From a candidate division LCP-89 bacterium B3_LCP (GTDB lineage Bacteria > Electryoneota > B3-LCP), in contig NJBN01000002.1 of the NCBI GenBank assembly GCA_005223185.1, forward strand, positions 186,001-250,000: a stretch of 64,000 nucleotides of DNA, written 5' to 3'. Positions 1 through 9,100 of the stretch are shown piece by piece. Made by a program: the position numbers and the translations under genes. The notes under the pieces are model-generated. The model saw nothing but the letters and a program-made list of their open reading frames with translations. It made no database searches and was not told where the DNA came from. Numbering within the stretch: position 1 is the first letter of the stretch; every line of letters begins with the position of its first letter.

Positions 1-2
1 TG

Positions 3-710
3 CAGGAAATCAAGCAAATCCCCGATCTGGGTGTTGGTCTGCACCTCTGTCTGGTGGATCAGCAATCCGTTGCTGATCCAGAGAGAATCTCTTCTCTGGT
101 GGATTCGGGAGGCATGCTGCCGAAGTCTTATGCTTCGTTTATCCTTAGATATTTTACCGGAAGAATCAGGTCGGAACATATTAAAGCGGAGTTAGTAGCA
201 CAGGCAGCGAAAGCGGTAGATCACGGTTTGAAACTAACCCATTTTGACGGTCATCAACATCTGCATCTTCTGCCTGAAATAGCCGCAATAACACTTGAAT
301 TGGGAACGAAATTCGGTGTCCAGCGAGTGAGAATCCCACAGGAGAATATTCTCCCGCAAACGGGACCAACACCCTTGATGCGAAAACTTCAGGGTAAACT
401 GATCAGCAAGCTGGCGGCAAAGCGGCGCAATGAATTTGTCAATGCCGGTTGGCTGACGTCAGATCATTTTTTCGGCTTCAGCCGAGGCGGCTGCATGCAT
501 CTGGAAGATTGGCTAGGGCTTATCCCATCTTTGCCGGCTGGGGTGACGGAAATCATGGTTCATCCTGGTGATGATAACTTGAACTTAAAATCTCACACCG
601 GAACGGACTACCATTGGGCTGAAGAACTTGCAGCTCTGATTAATCCTGAAGTAAAACAACTACTTAGGGATCATAATATTGAACTCATCAATTTTGGCGA
701 TTTATGTTAG
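3..710 (+). CDS. ChbG/HpnK (YdjC)-family carbohydrate deacetylase, 5' end outside window
   Basis: The reading frame is open from base 3, so the start codon lies upstream of the window. The N-terminal part shows the GLHL motif of YdjC-like deacetylases (bases 36-47). The diagnostic HFDGHQHLH metal-binding stretch is at bases 240-266 and a late VHPG motif near base 560. The family removes acetyl groups from N-acetylated sugars or glycolipid head groups using a divalent metal; HpnK members sit in hopanoid lipid clusters. Here it precedes membrane glycosyltransferases and overlaps the next gene by 7 bases, so it probably acts on a surface glycan or glycolipid. The substrate cannot be told from the sequence. 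Confidence 0.85.
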   Translation, partial: QEIKQIPDLGVGLHLCLVDQQSVADPERISSLVDSGGMLPKSYASFILRYFTGRIRSEHIKAELVAQAAKAVDHGLKLTHFDGHQHLHLLPEIAAITLELGTKFGVQRVRIPQENILPQTGPTPLMRKLQGKLISKLAAKRRNEFVNAGWLTSDHFFGFSRGGCMHLEDWLGLIPSLPAGVTEIMVHPGDDNLNLKSHTGTDYHWAEELAALINPEVKQLLRDHNIELINFGDLC

Positions 711-2158
711 ATAAAATCCGTAACTTTTTCATCTTATTAGGCAAACCGAAGACAGTACTCGCTGTTTTCGTATTGGGACTGTTCATCCGCGTGGGGATGA
801 CCCTTGTTTTGGGTGAACGCCTCTTGCCCCTGGCAGATCAGCCCGTCTTCCTCGATATGGCTGAGAATATTGCCAATGGTAAGGGAATTGTCATAAGCCA
901 GGAACTGGTTGGCATCCCCGAAAATATATCCGATTCTTTGCGGGCAGTCCTCATGACCCGCCCCGAACGCCTTCGTGATATGGAAATGAATGCCTTATGG
1001 GGAATTGTAAAACCTGAGACGCCCACCGCATTCTTCGAACCGTTTTACCCGGTTTTTTTGGGAGGCATTCGTTATCTATTCGGACAGACACCAGGAGTAC
1101 ACTTTGGACCTGAAGTAATTCCCTACGGACCTCGCATTATCGTAGCCCGGCTTTTCCAGAGCATCTTCGATGCTTTGGTGATTCTGATACTCTATTATTT
1201 AGGCATCACCCTCTTCACACCGGCAGTGGGAGGAATAGCCGCTCTGATCTACTGTTTTTATCCGTATTCTCTGGCTTTTGTCACAAATCTGGTGACGCAG
1301 AATACGTATCTCTTCCTGCAGGCTCTGATGGTGTTCTTCTTCGTGCGTATATTGGGTAAACAGTCCTGGAGCAACTACGTTCTACTTGGTTTAAGCGTGG
1401 GGTTGACCCTCTTAACGCGCATCTCCTTGATTACCTTTATACCATTGATCGTTGTATGCCTGTATCTGCCTTTACGCAGCCAGTTGCGTTGGGAAAAGTT
1501 AGCTGTCAGTATCCTGATTATGGCACTTGTGGTAATGCCCTGGGTAATTCGCAATCAGAACGTGATGGGCGAGCCGCTGCTGCTGCCCACCAAAGGCGGG
1601 CGGAATTTGTGGGAATACAACAACCAGATCTTCAGCAAAGAGAAGATGGAAGAGAAGGTTTCCGGCGTCGATCTCATCTATCAGAATTTTGCTAAGAGGA
1701 ACTATGCGGACTTGAAGAAGAAGGAGTTGATCGAGTTCCCCCAATTCACGGATGAAAGCGAAATCGAACGTGACGCCATCATGACGGCTCAGGTGAAAGA
1801 ATTCATCACAGCCAACCCCTGGGTTTATGTGCAACTCTGCGGACTGCGACTCTACCAGCTCTTCAGAGTCATCCCCAGGCACTTAGGAGGTCCGTTGGCT
1901 ACTATCGCCGCTCTATTAACCTTCGGATGGATACTGCCCGCCAGTTTTTTGGGATTAGCATTATCCTTTAAGAAGTGGCGGCAACGTTCGGTGATATATG
2001 CTATCATTCTCTACACCGTAGGCACGCATACTTTGACTGCGTCGGGGATACCGCACCGCGTGCCCACCGATCCTTACTTCATATTACTGGCAGCATTCTT
2101 TCTGGTGAGGATATTCAAAGTGGATGAAGAAGAATCTAAGGGAGTAATTACGGTATAA
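704..2158 (+). CDS. GT39-like polytopic membrane glycosyltransferase
   Basis: This 484-residue protein has about ten hydrophobic segments and the layout of ArnT/PMT-type glycosyltransferases. An N-terminal membrane segment is followed by an extracytoplasmic loop with an acidic pair (DQPVFLDMAENIANGKG), a common position for the catalytic Asp. Such enzymes move a sugar from a polyprenyl-phosphate carrier to a lipid or glycan outside the cytoplasmic membrane. The start overlaps the end of the deacetylase gene (ATGTTAG), which indicates translational coupling. No ArnT-specific motif is recognisable, so the acceptor is unknown. A second GT39-like gene occurs at 33311. Confidence 0.75.
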   Translation: MLDKIRNFFILLGKPKTVLAVFVLGLFIRVGMTLVLGERLLPLADQPVFLDMAENIANGKGIVISQELVGIPENISDSLRAVLMTRPERLRDMEMNALWGIVKPETPTAFFEPFYPVFLGGIRYLFGQTPGVHFGPEVIPYGPRIIVARLFQSIFDALVILILYYLGITLFTPAVGGIAALIYCFYPYSLAFVTNLVTQNTYLFLQALMVFFFVRILGKQSWSNYVLLGLSVGLTLLTRISLITFIPLIVVCLYLPLRSQLRWEKLAVSILIMALVVMPWVIRNQNVMGEPLLLPTKGGRNLWEYNNQIFSKEKMEEKVSGVDLIYQNFAKRNYADLKKKELIEFPQFTDESEIERDAIMTAQVKEFITANPWVYVQLCGLRLYQLFRVIPRHLGGPLATIAALLTFGWILPASFLGLALSFKKWRQRSVIYAIILYTVGTHTLTASGIPHRVPTDPYFILLAAFFLVRIFKVDEEESKGVITV

Positions 2159-2172
2159 ATGCCAATTAAATT

Positions 2173-2793
2173 ATGTATCTGCCGCCTAAACATCACGTTC
2201 CCGTTCTGGAAGATCCTATAGCCTATTATTATATACCAATCTTCCGTTCGTTTTTTATCAAGCGCTTGACCATGTGTCTTGATCTTCTGCCCCAGGGCAA
2301 GATACCCATGCTATTAGACGTCGGCTGCGGCACTGGCATAATTTTACCCGAACTTATCCAGCGCACCGGCGGCACTGTATGGGCGATTGACAGTTTCCTG
2401 CAAGATCAATCCCTTAAAGGGATGATGAAAGCTGAGGGGATCCGGACGCCATTAGCCGCTGCTGATCTGCTGCAGCTTCCTTTTGCTGATTATTCTTTCG
2501 ATGCAGTACTGCTGATCAGCGTGCTGGAACACATTGAGAATCTCTCCGGTGCGGCTGAAGAGATATTCCGCGTCTTAAAGCCCGGGGGAACTTGCGTAGC
2601 CGGCTTCCCGACGAAAAACAGCATCACCGATAAACTGTTAGGCGGTTCGACGGGTTTTCACGTTTCCACGCATTTACAGATTTTGGACGCTTTAAAGGAG
2701 CGGAGTTCTTTATTCAGGGAGATTCATTTCCCCGCATTTGTCCCGTTGAATCTGTCCTTATATACGGCCTGCTGCGGGAGAAAACCAGAATGA
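2173..2793 (+). CDS. class I SAM-dependent methyltransferase
   Basis: A 206-residue cytoplasmic protein. Motif I of the Rossmann-fold methyltransferases (LLDVGCGTG) is at residues 47-55, an acidic residue ends the second strand (WAIDSF), and the post-motif III segment reads LKPGG. These are typical of the Methyltransf_11 type. It starts 14 bases after the GT39-like gene and is probably co-transcribed with it. The substrate may be a sugar or lipid intermediate of the glycan pathway, but nothing in the sequence fixes this. The C-terminal quarter is short and lacks a membrane anchor. Confidence 0.85.
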   Translation: MYLPPKHHVPVLEDPIAYYYIPIFRSFFIKRLTMCLDLLPQGKIPMLLDVGCGTGIILPELIQRTGGTVWAIDSFLQDQSLKGMMKAEGIRTPLAAADLLQLPFADYSFDAVLLISVLEHIENLSGAAEEIFRVLKPGGTCVAGFPTKNSITDKLLGGSTGFHVSTHLQILDALKERSSLFREIHFPAFVPLNLSLYTACCGRKPE

Positions 2794-3003
2794 CTTAGTG
2801 GGCAGGAATTGCCTATTGTTGATTATTGCTGATTCAAATAACAAGTTGGTGATCGTATTAAATTTGGGCAAATTAGAGGTATATGTAAATGATTTTTAAG
2901 AGCATGAGAAACAGCTTGAATTTTTGTGAGTTATTTATTCACTCTAAATGGTTGAGATTGTGATAACTTACACAAGAAAACCGCCAATTTTCTTTTAAAT
3001 CTA

Positions 3004-3032
3004 TTGCCATTCGGTAATTTTTTTCTTATATT
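3004..3032 (+). promoter_or_regulatory. sigma-70-type promoter for the radical SAM run
   Basis: TTGCCA (3004-3009), a 17-base spacer and TATATT (3027-3032) lie in the 340-base AT-rich gap 2794-3133, about 100 bases before the first radical SAM start. The rest of this gap shows no gene. The same TATATT -10 recurs in front of other genes in the window, which supports the call. Confidence 0.5.
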
Positions 3033-3133
3033 ATAATCTTGGCATTGTTATAGATTCGAAAACAACCTGAAACGATTACATAATACACCTGAAGCAGAAT
3101 CTATTTGATTCTGCCTTGGAGAGAACTAAGAAC

Positions 3134-4618
3134 ATGCGTATTTTCTTCACACGACCTGACAGCGAAATCGTTGCCGCACCGGCGCCATTGGGAGCCATGT
3201 CTTTAGCAGCTTACATCCGCAAGCACCGCCAGGGCGATGAGATGCGTCTCTATGACGCTCGCGTTCACTATGCGGATAACTCCGAACTGACTTCCATCAT
3301 AAAAGATTACAGCCCGGATCTACTCTGTATTACGGCATTCTCTCTGGAAGCTGAAACCGTCCATGATCTCTGCAAACAGGTGCGAGACGTTCTACCCACT
3401 TGCAAGATATTCTTAGGTGGACCATATCCCACCTCAGACCCTGAAACCGCCTTGGATGACGACAACATCGATATGATTTTCATCGGGGAAGGTGAAGTTA
3501 GTTTCCTGGAAGTATTAAACGCCATGGATAACGGCGGAAATTACGAGGACATAAAGGGAATCTCCTACCGCCAGAACGGCACAACAGTGAACAACGGCTA
3601 CGCGGATATGATCGATGACTTAGATGATATCCCCGTACCTGCCTGGGATCTGGTTGATCTGGATTACGTCTATTCCCGCAAGGGCAAGCGCGCCATGATG
3701 AACAAACTCCAGCGTCATAAGGAAGCTGTTTCGGTGTTCACGACGCGAGGATGCCCTTACCAATGCACGTACTGCCACAATGTCTTTGGCAAGAAACTGC
3801 GGAAACGTTCTGTCGATCACGTTATCGAAGAATTGAAAATTCTGCAGAATAAATACGGCGTGCGTGAAATTGAGTTCTTAGACGACATCTTCAACATGGA
3901 CTTAGAACGTGCTCACCAGATATTCGACAGGATGAAAGAAGAGGGATTACATTTCGAGATTACTTTCCCCAACGGACTGCGATCCGAACGTATGGACGAA
4001 GAGCTGCTGCGCAAGTTTAAAGAAGGCGGCGTTTACTGGATCACTGTGGCGATTGAATCCGGTAGTCCCAGAGTGCAGAAAGCTATCAAGAAGAACGTCA
4101 ATCTGGACAAAGCACAGGAAAACATCGACCTTCTATCCAAAGTTGGGATAAACTGCAATGGCTTCTTCATGATGGGTTTCATCGATGAAACTGAAGAAGA
4201 GATCATGCAGACCATTAAATTTGCCGCCAAGTCCAAACTGATGATCGCCAGCTTCTTCATCTTGACGCCCTTTCCCAATACCGAAATATACCACCAGGCG
4301 CTGGAAGCTGGCAAAGATATGTCGGCGCGGTATAGCGACTATCACGATATTTCAGTCAACCTGTCCAGCCTATCCAATAAGCGTCTATGGCAGTTGAATA
4401 AATTAGCCTATCGCAAGTTCTATTTCAGCCCCAAACGGGTGTTTCTGATATTAAAAGCCAATCCCTTCCGAATAGGCTTATTGGGGGGGATATTGTATCT
4501 ATTCCGCATGGTTTTGACCGGTAGGGAGTTGAAGAAAAAGAAGAATCAGCCTTTAGATCAGATCCCTGAAACCGCGGCGTTAGCGGAATCCCACAGACCG
4601 AAAGGACCTAAGGGCTGA
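3134..4618 (+). CDS. cobalamin-binding-type radical SAM protein, copy 1
   Basis: The N-terminal ~140 residues form a B12-binding-like Rossmann domain with the family's GGPYPTSD and GEGE motifs but no DxHxxG, so any cobalamin would be bound without His ligation. The radical SAM cluster motif is Cys207, Cys211, Cys214 (RGCPYQCTYC). A late FYFSPKR motif is shared with copies 2, 3 and, in part, 5. ATG 3134 is preferred over the longer TTG start at 3116 because GGAGAG (3118-3123) is a ribosome binding site for it and because copies 2 and 3 begin identically in style. Class B radical SAM enzymes methylate or rearrange unactivated carbons. A lipid or sugar substrate is likely from context. Confidence 0.85.
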   Translation: MRIFFTRPDSEIVAAPAPLGAMSLAAYIRKHRQGDEMRLYDARVHYADNSELTSIIKDYSPDLLCITAFSLEAETVHDLCKQVRDVLPTCKIFLGGPYPTSDPETALDDDNIDMIFIGEGEVSFLEVLNAMDNGGNYEDIKGISYRQNGTTVNNGYADMIDDLDDIPVPAWDLVDLDYVYSRKGKRAMMNKLQRHKEAVSVFTTRGCPYQCTYCHNVFGKKLRKRSVDHVIEELKILQNKYGVREIEFLDDIFNMDLERAHQIFDRMKEEGLHFEITFPNGLRSERMDEELLRKFKEGGVYWITVAIESGSPRVQKAIKKNVNLDKAQENIDLLSKVGINCNGFFMMGFIDETEEEIMQTIKFAAKSKLMIASFFILTPFPNTEIYHQALEAGKDMSARYSDYHDISVNLSSLSNKRLWQLNKLAYRKFYFSPKRVFLILKANPFRIGLLGGILYLFRMVLTGRELKKKKNQPLDQIPETAALAESHRPKGPKG

Positions 4619-4639
4619 TAGCGTAATTTCGATACGAAA

Positions 4640-6058
4640 ATGAAGATACTTCTACTGCGTCCAAATTCCGGAATTCCGGTGGCCCCCCCGCCTATCGGAC
4701 TTATGTACCTTGCCGGGTATCTCCGCAAAGTACGTCCGGGAAAGGATGAAATTACCATAATAGATGGACGCAGTGATCTTATGTCTGATGATGAATTAGC
4801 TGACAAAGTGGCGCAGATCAAACCGGACTTGGTGGGGATTACCAGCTTCTCTATGGAGAAAGATACAGCGCACCGCTATGCTGCCGTCGCTAAGAGTAAT
4901 TCCCCTGATTGCACCACTGTGATCGGAGGACCCTACGGTACTTCTGATTCGGTAGAAGCGCTGCAGGATCACAACGTTGATTTCACCGCCATAGGAGAAG
5001 GCGAAGTAACTTTAGCCAAACTCATTGATGAACTTGAGAAGGGTAAATGTCATAAGGGTAAAGAGAGCTTGGACGTCAGCGGACTGGGATTTCGCAGGAA
5101 CGGTGAGACTATTGAAGGTACTCTGCCGGAGATGTTAGATGATCTGGACGATATCCCCTATCCCGCCTGGGATATGATAGACCTTGAACCCTATTTCCGC
5201 TTCGGTAAGATACGCAGGCTTACTAATCCCATCCAGTCGCGCCCGCGTGGCGTTTCCATCTTTTCCACGCGAGGCTGTCCCTATCGCTGTACCTACTGCC
5301 ACAACGTTTTCGGCAAAAGGATGCGCAAGCGATCGGTGGAAAACGTATTGGGTGAGATCCGTTGGCTGGTGGAAGATTTCAAGGTGCAAGAGATCGAATT
5401 TATCGATGATTGCTTCAACCTGGATAAACCACGCGCCAAAGCCATCTGCGACGGCATGATCGAGGCGGGATGGGACCTGCGCTTCTCCTTTCCCAACGGT
5501 CTGCGAGCCGACCAGATGGATTTCGAACTGATAGACAAGATGAAGAAGGCTGGATGTTACAGAATCAACTATGCAGTGGAATCCGGCACGCCCCGCATCC
5601 AGAAGATGATCAAGAAGAACCTGAACTTGAAACGTGCCCGGGAGATTATAGATTATACAGCGCTGAAAGGTATTTCCACCGGCGGTTTCTTCATGCTGGG
5701 GTTCAGAGATGAAACTGAATCCGAAGCCTTAAACACCATCAACTTTGCCGTGCAATCCAAGCTGCACACCGCCAGCTTCTTCATCCTGACGCCGTTTCCC
5801 AACACTGAGATGTACGATGAAGCGATAGAATTGGGTTACGACATGGAAGCGCTTTATTCTGACTACGGCGCCGTATCCGCTAACCTCTCTAAGATGTCCA
5901 CCCAGAGGATAGATGCGCTTCGTAAGAAGGCATTTAAAAGCTTCTATTTCAGTCCGAACAGGATGATATCTATATGGAATACCACGCCCGGCAAGTGGAC
6001 GCTCATGAAGAATTTCTTACGAGCCGCCCGCATGGGTGTAACCGGTAAAGAATTTTAG
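4640..6058 (+). CDS. cobalamin-binding-type radical SAM protein, copy 2
   Basis: A close paralogue of the preceding gene, 21 bases downstream. It has the B12-binding-like N-terminal domain (GGPYGTSD, GEGE), the cluster motif Cys213, Cys217, Cys220 (RGCPYRCTYC) followed by the shared HNVFGKR segment, and a C-terminal FYFSPNR motif. It also shares the IxFxNGLR and AVESGTPR signatures with copies 1 and 3. Copies 1-3 look like products of tandem duplication that have diverged. This suggests successive or parallel reactions on related substrates rather than simple dosage. No membrane segment is evident. Confidence 0.85.
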   Translation: MKILLLRPNSGIPVAPPPIGLMYLAGYLRKVRPGKDEITIIDGRSDLMSDDELADKVAQIKPDLVGITSFSMEKDTAHRYAAVAKSNSPDCTTVIGGPYGTSDSVEALQDHNVDFTAIGEGEVTLAKLIDELEKGKCHKGKESLDVSGLGFRRNGETIEGTLPEMLDDLDDIPYPAWDMIDLEPYFRFGKIRRLTNPIQSRPRGVSIFSTRGCPYRCTYCHNVFGKRMRKRSVENVLGEIRWLVEDFKVQEIEFIDDCFNLDKPRAKAICDGMIEAGWDLRFSFPNGLRADQMDFELIDKMKKAGCYRINYAVESGTPRIQKMIKKNLNLKRAREIIDYTALKGISTGGFFMLGFRDETESEALNTINFAVQSKLHTASFFILTPFPNTEMYDEAIELGYDMEALYSDYGAVSANLSKMSTQRIDALRKKAFKSFYFSPNRMISIWNTTPGKWTLMKNFLRAARMGVTGKEF

Positions 6059-6075
6059 AATCTAACTAATTTAGT

Positions 6076-6122
6076 GGCGTCAAACGCCCTCGTCCGCAAG
6101 GACCCTTAAGTGGTTTGACGCC
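6076..6122. repeat. intergenic structured element with two alternative pairings
   Basis: In the 115-base gap between radical SAM copies 2 and 3, GGCGTCAAAC (6076-6085) pairs perfectly with GTTTGACGCC (6113-6122). Inside is a small GTCC-GCAA-GGAC hairpin (6092-6103). The left arm can alternatively form its own hairpin, GGCGT-CAA-ACGCC (6076-6088). No T-run follows, so it is not a plain intrinsic terminator. Confidence 0.5.
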
Positions 6123-6173
6123 TGAGTCAATTAGTCATTTGCTTGAATAAAAAATGACAACGGAAAACGTTCC

Positions 6174-7577
6174 ATGCACATTCTCCTGATTCGTCCGCAT
6201 TCGGATATACCTGCAGCAGCCCCGCCTCTGGGTCTACTCTATCTGGTGTCTTATCTGCAGGAGCACACCGATCATACCTGCAGCATCTGCGATGCCCGTA
6301 TGCATGAATGGGAAATCGATAAGGTTCAATCGGTCATCCGTGATGAAAAACCCGATCTCGTGGGTATCACTGCGTTTTCGTTGGAATTGCCGCAGGTTCA
6401 TGAACTGGCTAAGGTTTCCAAGTCCGTCTTGCCGGATGTACCGGTAATAACCGGAGGTCCCTACGCCACTTCCGATTACATGAAGGCGTTGGAAGATAAG
6501 AATATAGATATTGCCGTTATCGGTGAAGGTGAAGGGTCGTTCTGCCAGCTTGTGGAAGCAATGGACAAAGGTGAAGACTGGTCGCAGATCAAGGGATTGG
6601 CATATCGCAAAAACGGCGAAATGGTGAAGACCGGAATGCGGGAGTTTCTGGATAATCTTGATGAACTGCCTTACCCTGCCTGGGATTCGGTCAATTTAGA
6701 GGAGTATTTCAATCATAAAAGCACCCATAAACGCAACGCCTTCAATCAACATCAGGCGACCCAGCGAGTACTGTCTATACAAACAACGAGAGGTTGTCCT
6801 TTTCGCTGCAGTTATTGCCACAACCTGTTCGGGAAGAAGCTCCGCAAGCGTTCCGTAGAGAATGTAATTGGCGAGATGCGCTTGATGAAGGACAAATTCG
6901 GCGCTACCGAAATTGAAATCATCGATGATATCTTCAATCTGGACATAGGTCGCGCCAAGCAGATTTTCCGCCGCATCATCGAAGAGAAGTTCGATTTCAA
7001 GATCAGTTTCCCCAACGGTCTGCGTTCTGATAGTATGGATGCCGAACTTTTGGACCTTTTCAAAGAAGGCGGCGTTTTTCGCCTGGTGTTCGCCATCGAA
7101 TCAGGCACACCCCGCATCCAGAAGCTTATCCGCAAGAATCTGAATATAGAAAAAGCCAGGCAAAGTATAGCCTTAGCAGCAGAACGTGGCTTTTCTATGG
7201 GTGGTTTCTTTATGCTGGGGTTCTTGGATGAAACTGAAGAAGAGTGCTGGAACACCATCAACTTCGCCCTGGAGTCAAAACTACAGACAGCCGCTTTCTT
7301 CGTGGTGACTCCATTTCCCAATACCGACATCTGGACTCAAGCTCTGGAGATGGGACACAATCTGGATGCCAACTACGAAAACTATCAGAAAGTATCGGCA
7401 AATATATCCAGAATTCCATCCAAGCGACTGGAAGAATTGAGGAAAATTGCCTTCCGCAGGTTCTACTTGAATCCTAAAAGGCTGATCAGCTTTATGAGAA
7501 CCACACCCTGGAGGGATCGTTTATGGGAAAAAATATGGATATTAATTGCAACGTCGTTCTTTAAATATGAAAAATAA
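6174..7577 (+). CDS. cobalamin-binding-type radical SAM protein, copy 3
   Basis: Third member of the tandem set. The N-terminal B12-binding-like domain carries GGPYATSD and GEGE. The cluster motif is Cys208, Cys212, Cys215 (RGCPFRCSYC) followed by HNLFGKK. The C-terminal FYLNPKR motif matches copies 1 and 2. It begins 115 bases after copy 2, behind the structured element at 6076-6122, so its expression could be uncoupled from the first two. The ATG at 6174 gives the conserved beginning MHILLIRPHSD. Confidence 0.85.
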   Translation: MHILLIRPHSDIPAAAPPLGLLYLVSYLQEHTDHTCSICDARMHEWEIDKVQSVIRDEKPDLVGITAFSLELPQVHELAKVSKSVLPDVPVITGGPYATSDYMKALEDKNIDIAVIGEGEGSFCQLVEAMDKGEDWSQIKGLAYRKNGEMVKTGMREFLDNLDELPYPAWDSVNLEEYFNHKSTHKRNAFNQHQATQRVLSIQTTRGCPFRCSYCHNLFGKKLRKRSVENVIGEMRLMKDKFGATEIEIIDDIFNLDIGRAKQIFRRIIEEKFDFKISFPNGLRSDSMDAELLDLFKEGGVFRLVFAIESGTPRIQKLIRKNLNIEKARQSIALAAERGFSMGGFFMLGFLDETEEECWNTINFALESKLQTAAFFVVTPFPNTDIWTQALEMGHNLDANYENYQKVSANISRIPSKRLEELRKIAFRRFYLNPKRLISFMRTTPWRDRLWEKIWILIATSFFKYEK

Positions 7578-7627
7578 CTAGATTTCATCTGAACGTAGTC
7601 CGCTTATAAGAGTATTCTAAGCATCTC

Positions 7628-9091
7628 ATGGCAAGAATCGCATTATTACAAAATCTTCTAACTGAGAATCTGGGACTAATGCACCTGAGTTCCTATCTCC
7701 AGTCGAAAGGACACGAGAGCCGTATCTTTATTGACGTTCAGGGGACTAACGCCTTCGCAGATGTGGAAACCTATAAACCCCAGATTCTGGGTTTTTCTTG
7801 CACCACCGGAATGCATCACTGGGCACTCGAATTCTCAAGGGCTTATAAGAGTTCTCATCCAGATGCAACTGTCATCTTCGGAGGACCTCATCCTACGTTC
7901 TACCCGCAGATTATCAGCGAACCTCAAGTGGATTACGTCTGTGTGGGTGAAGGAGAAGAGGCCGTAGTCGAATTAGCTAATGCCCTGGATGGTGGAGATG
8001 ATACGACCAACATCGCCAACATCTGGACGATGATTGACGGGGAGGTTATCCAGAATTCCGTCCGCCCTCTGATTATGGATCTCGACTCACTCCCCTTCCC
8101 GGATAGATCCTATTACGAAAGATACCCTGCCACCGCTCGCGAAACTTCCAAGAACTTCATTTCCGGGCGCGGTTGTGCTTATAAATGTAACTTCTGCGCC
8201 AACCATACTCTGATGAAACTCTACCATGGCAAGGGTAAATGGGTGCGTTTCCGCAGCAAGGAAAATGTTATCGAAGAGATCAAACAGGTCAAGAAACGCT
8301 ATCCTATTCGCTTTATCGGCTTTTCCGATGACATTCTAATTGTCAACAGAAAGTGGCTGTATCCTTTCCTGGATCTTTACCGCCAGGAGATCGGCTTGCC
8401 TTTCCTGTCCACCGTTCGAGCGAACTTAGTTGATGAGGAACTGGTACGAGCGCTTAAAGAAGCTGGCTGCATTTCATGCGTTTTCGGCGTTGAATCCGGT
8501 GTGGAAAAAATTCGCCAGGACGTCTTAGCCAAAGGCGTTACGGACGAACATATCTACGAATCGGCGCGGCTATTTAAAAAGTATAAAGTACACTTTGGCA
8601 CTTACAATATGGTTGGTCTTCCCGGAGAATCACTGGAGGACGCATTCCAGACAGTGAAGATCAACGCTAAAATACGACCGGATTTCCCCTGGTGTTCGGT
8701 GCTGCAGCCTTATCCGGGAACGGAAATACGTGAGCGTATAGAGAAAGACTTGGGCAGGAAACTGCCGGTTGACGAAATAGGGGGGAGTTACTTCACCAGT
8801 TCTCTGGTTCAGGACCGGGAAATGCGCCAGAAAGAGAACCTGCAAAAATTCTTTCACCTGGCTGTGCGGTATCCATTTCTGCAGCCGCTTATCAGACAGT
8901 TGATCAAGTTGCCGCCCAACCCTTTGTTTCAGTTGGTATTCCAGAGTTGCTATGCCTTGCAGTTGATGAAGAGATCGAAAATCAACTTTCTTACGCTTTT
9001 ACGTTATGCTATCACCTCCAGGCAGTTGTTTAATAAAAAGAGAGAGTCCAGTGTTTCGCCAGTTCGGGACGAACCTTCTCCAGCATCATAG
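7628..9091 (+). CDS. cobalamin-binding-type radical SAM protein, copy 4 (second subtype)
   Basis: This 487-residue protein has the same domain order as copies 1-3 but belongs to another subtype. The B12-like domain is shorter, with GGPHPTF and GEGEEA, and the cluster motif is at Cys183, Cys187, Cys190 (RGCAYKCNFC). The C-terminal region carries a proline-rich amphipathic segment (FLQPLIRQLIKLPPNPL). Its nearest relative in the window is the gene at 11719, with which it shares TVRANLVDE-like and VLQPYPGTE-like blocks. The hydrophobic C-terminal tail may place it at the membrane, where lipid-linked substrates are found. Confidence 0.83.
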   Translation: MARIALLQNLLTENLGLMHLSSYLQSKGHESRIFIDVQGTNAFADVETYKPQILGFSCTTGMHHWALEFSRAYKSSHPDATVIFGGPHPTFYPQIISEPQVDYVCVGEGEEAVVELANALDGGDDTTNIANIWTMIDGEVIQNSVRPLIMDLDSLPFPDRSYYERYPATARETSKNFISGRGCAYKCNFCANHTLMKLYHGKGKWVRFRSKENVIEEIKQVKKRYPIRFIGFSDDILIVNRKWLYPFLDLYRQEIGLPFLSTVRANLVDEELVRALKEAGCISCVFGVESGVEKIRQDVLAKGVTDEHIYESARLFKKYKVHFGTYNMVGLPGESLEDAFQTVKINAKIRPDFPWCSVLQPYPGTEIRERIEKDLGRKLPVDEIGGSYFTSSLVQDREMRQKENLQKFFHLAVRYPFLQPLIRQLIKLPPNPLFQLVFQSCYALQLMKRSKINFLTLLRYAITSRQLFNKKRESSVSPVRDEPSPAS

Positions 9092-9100
9092 AGATAAGTC

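Noticed and set aside
2794-3133. Cobalamin riboswitch before the B12-type radical SAM genes
   Set aside because: No B12-box-like core or large folded leader is visible in this AT-rich gap; only a promoter could be supported.
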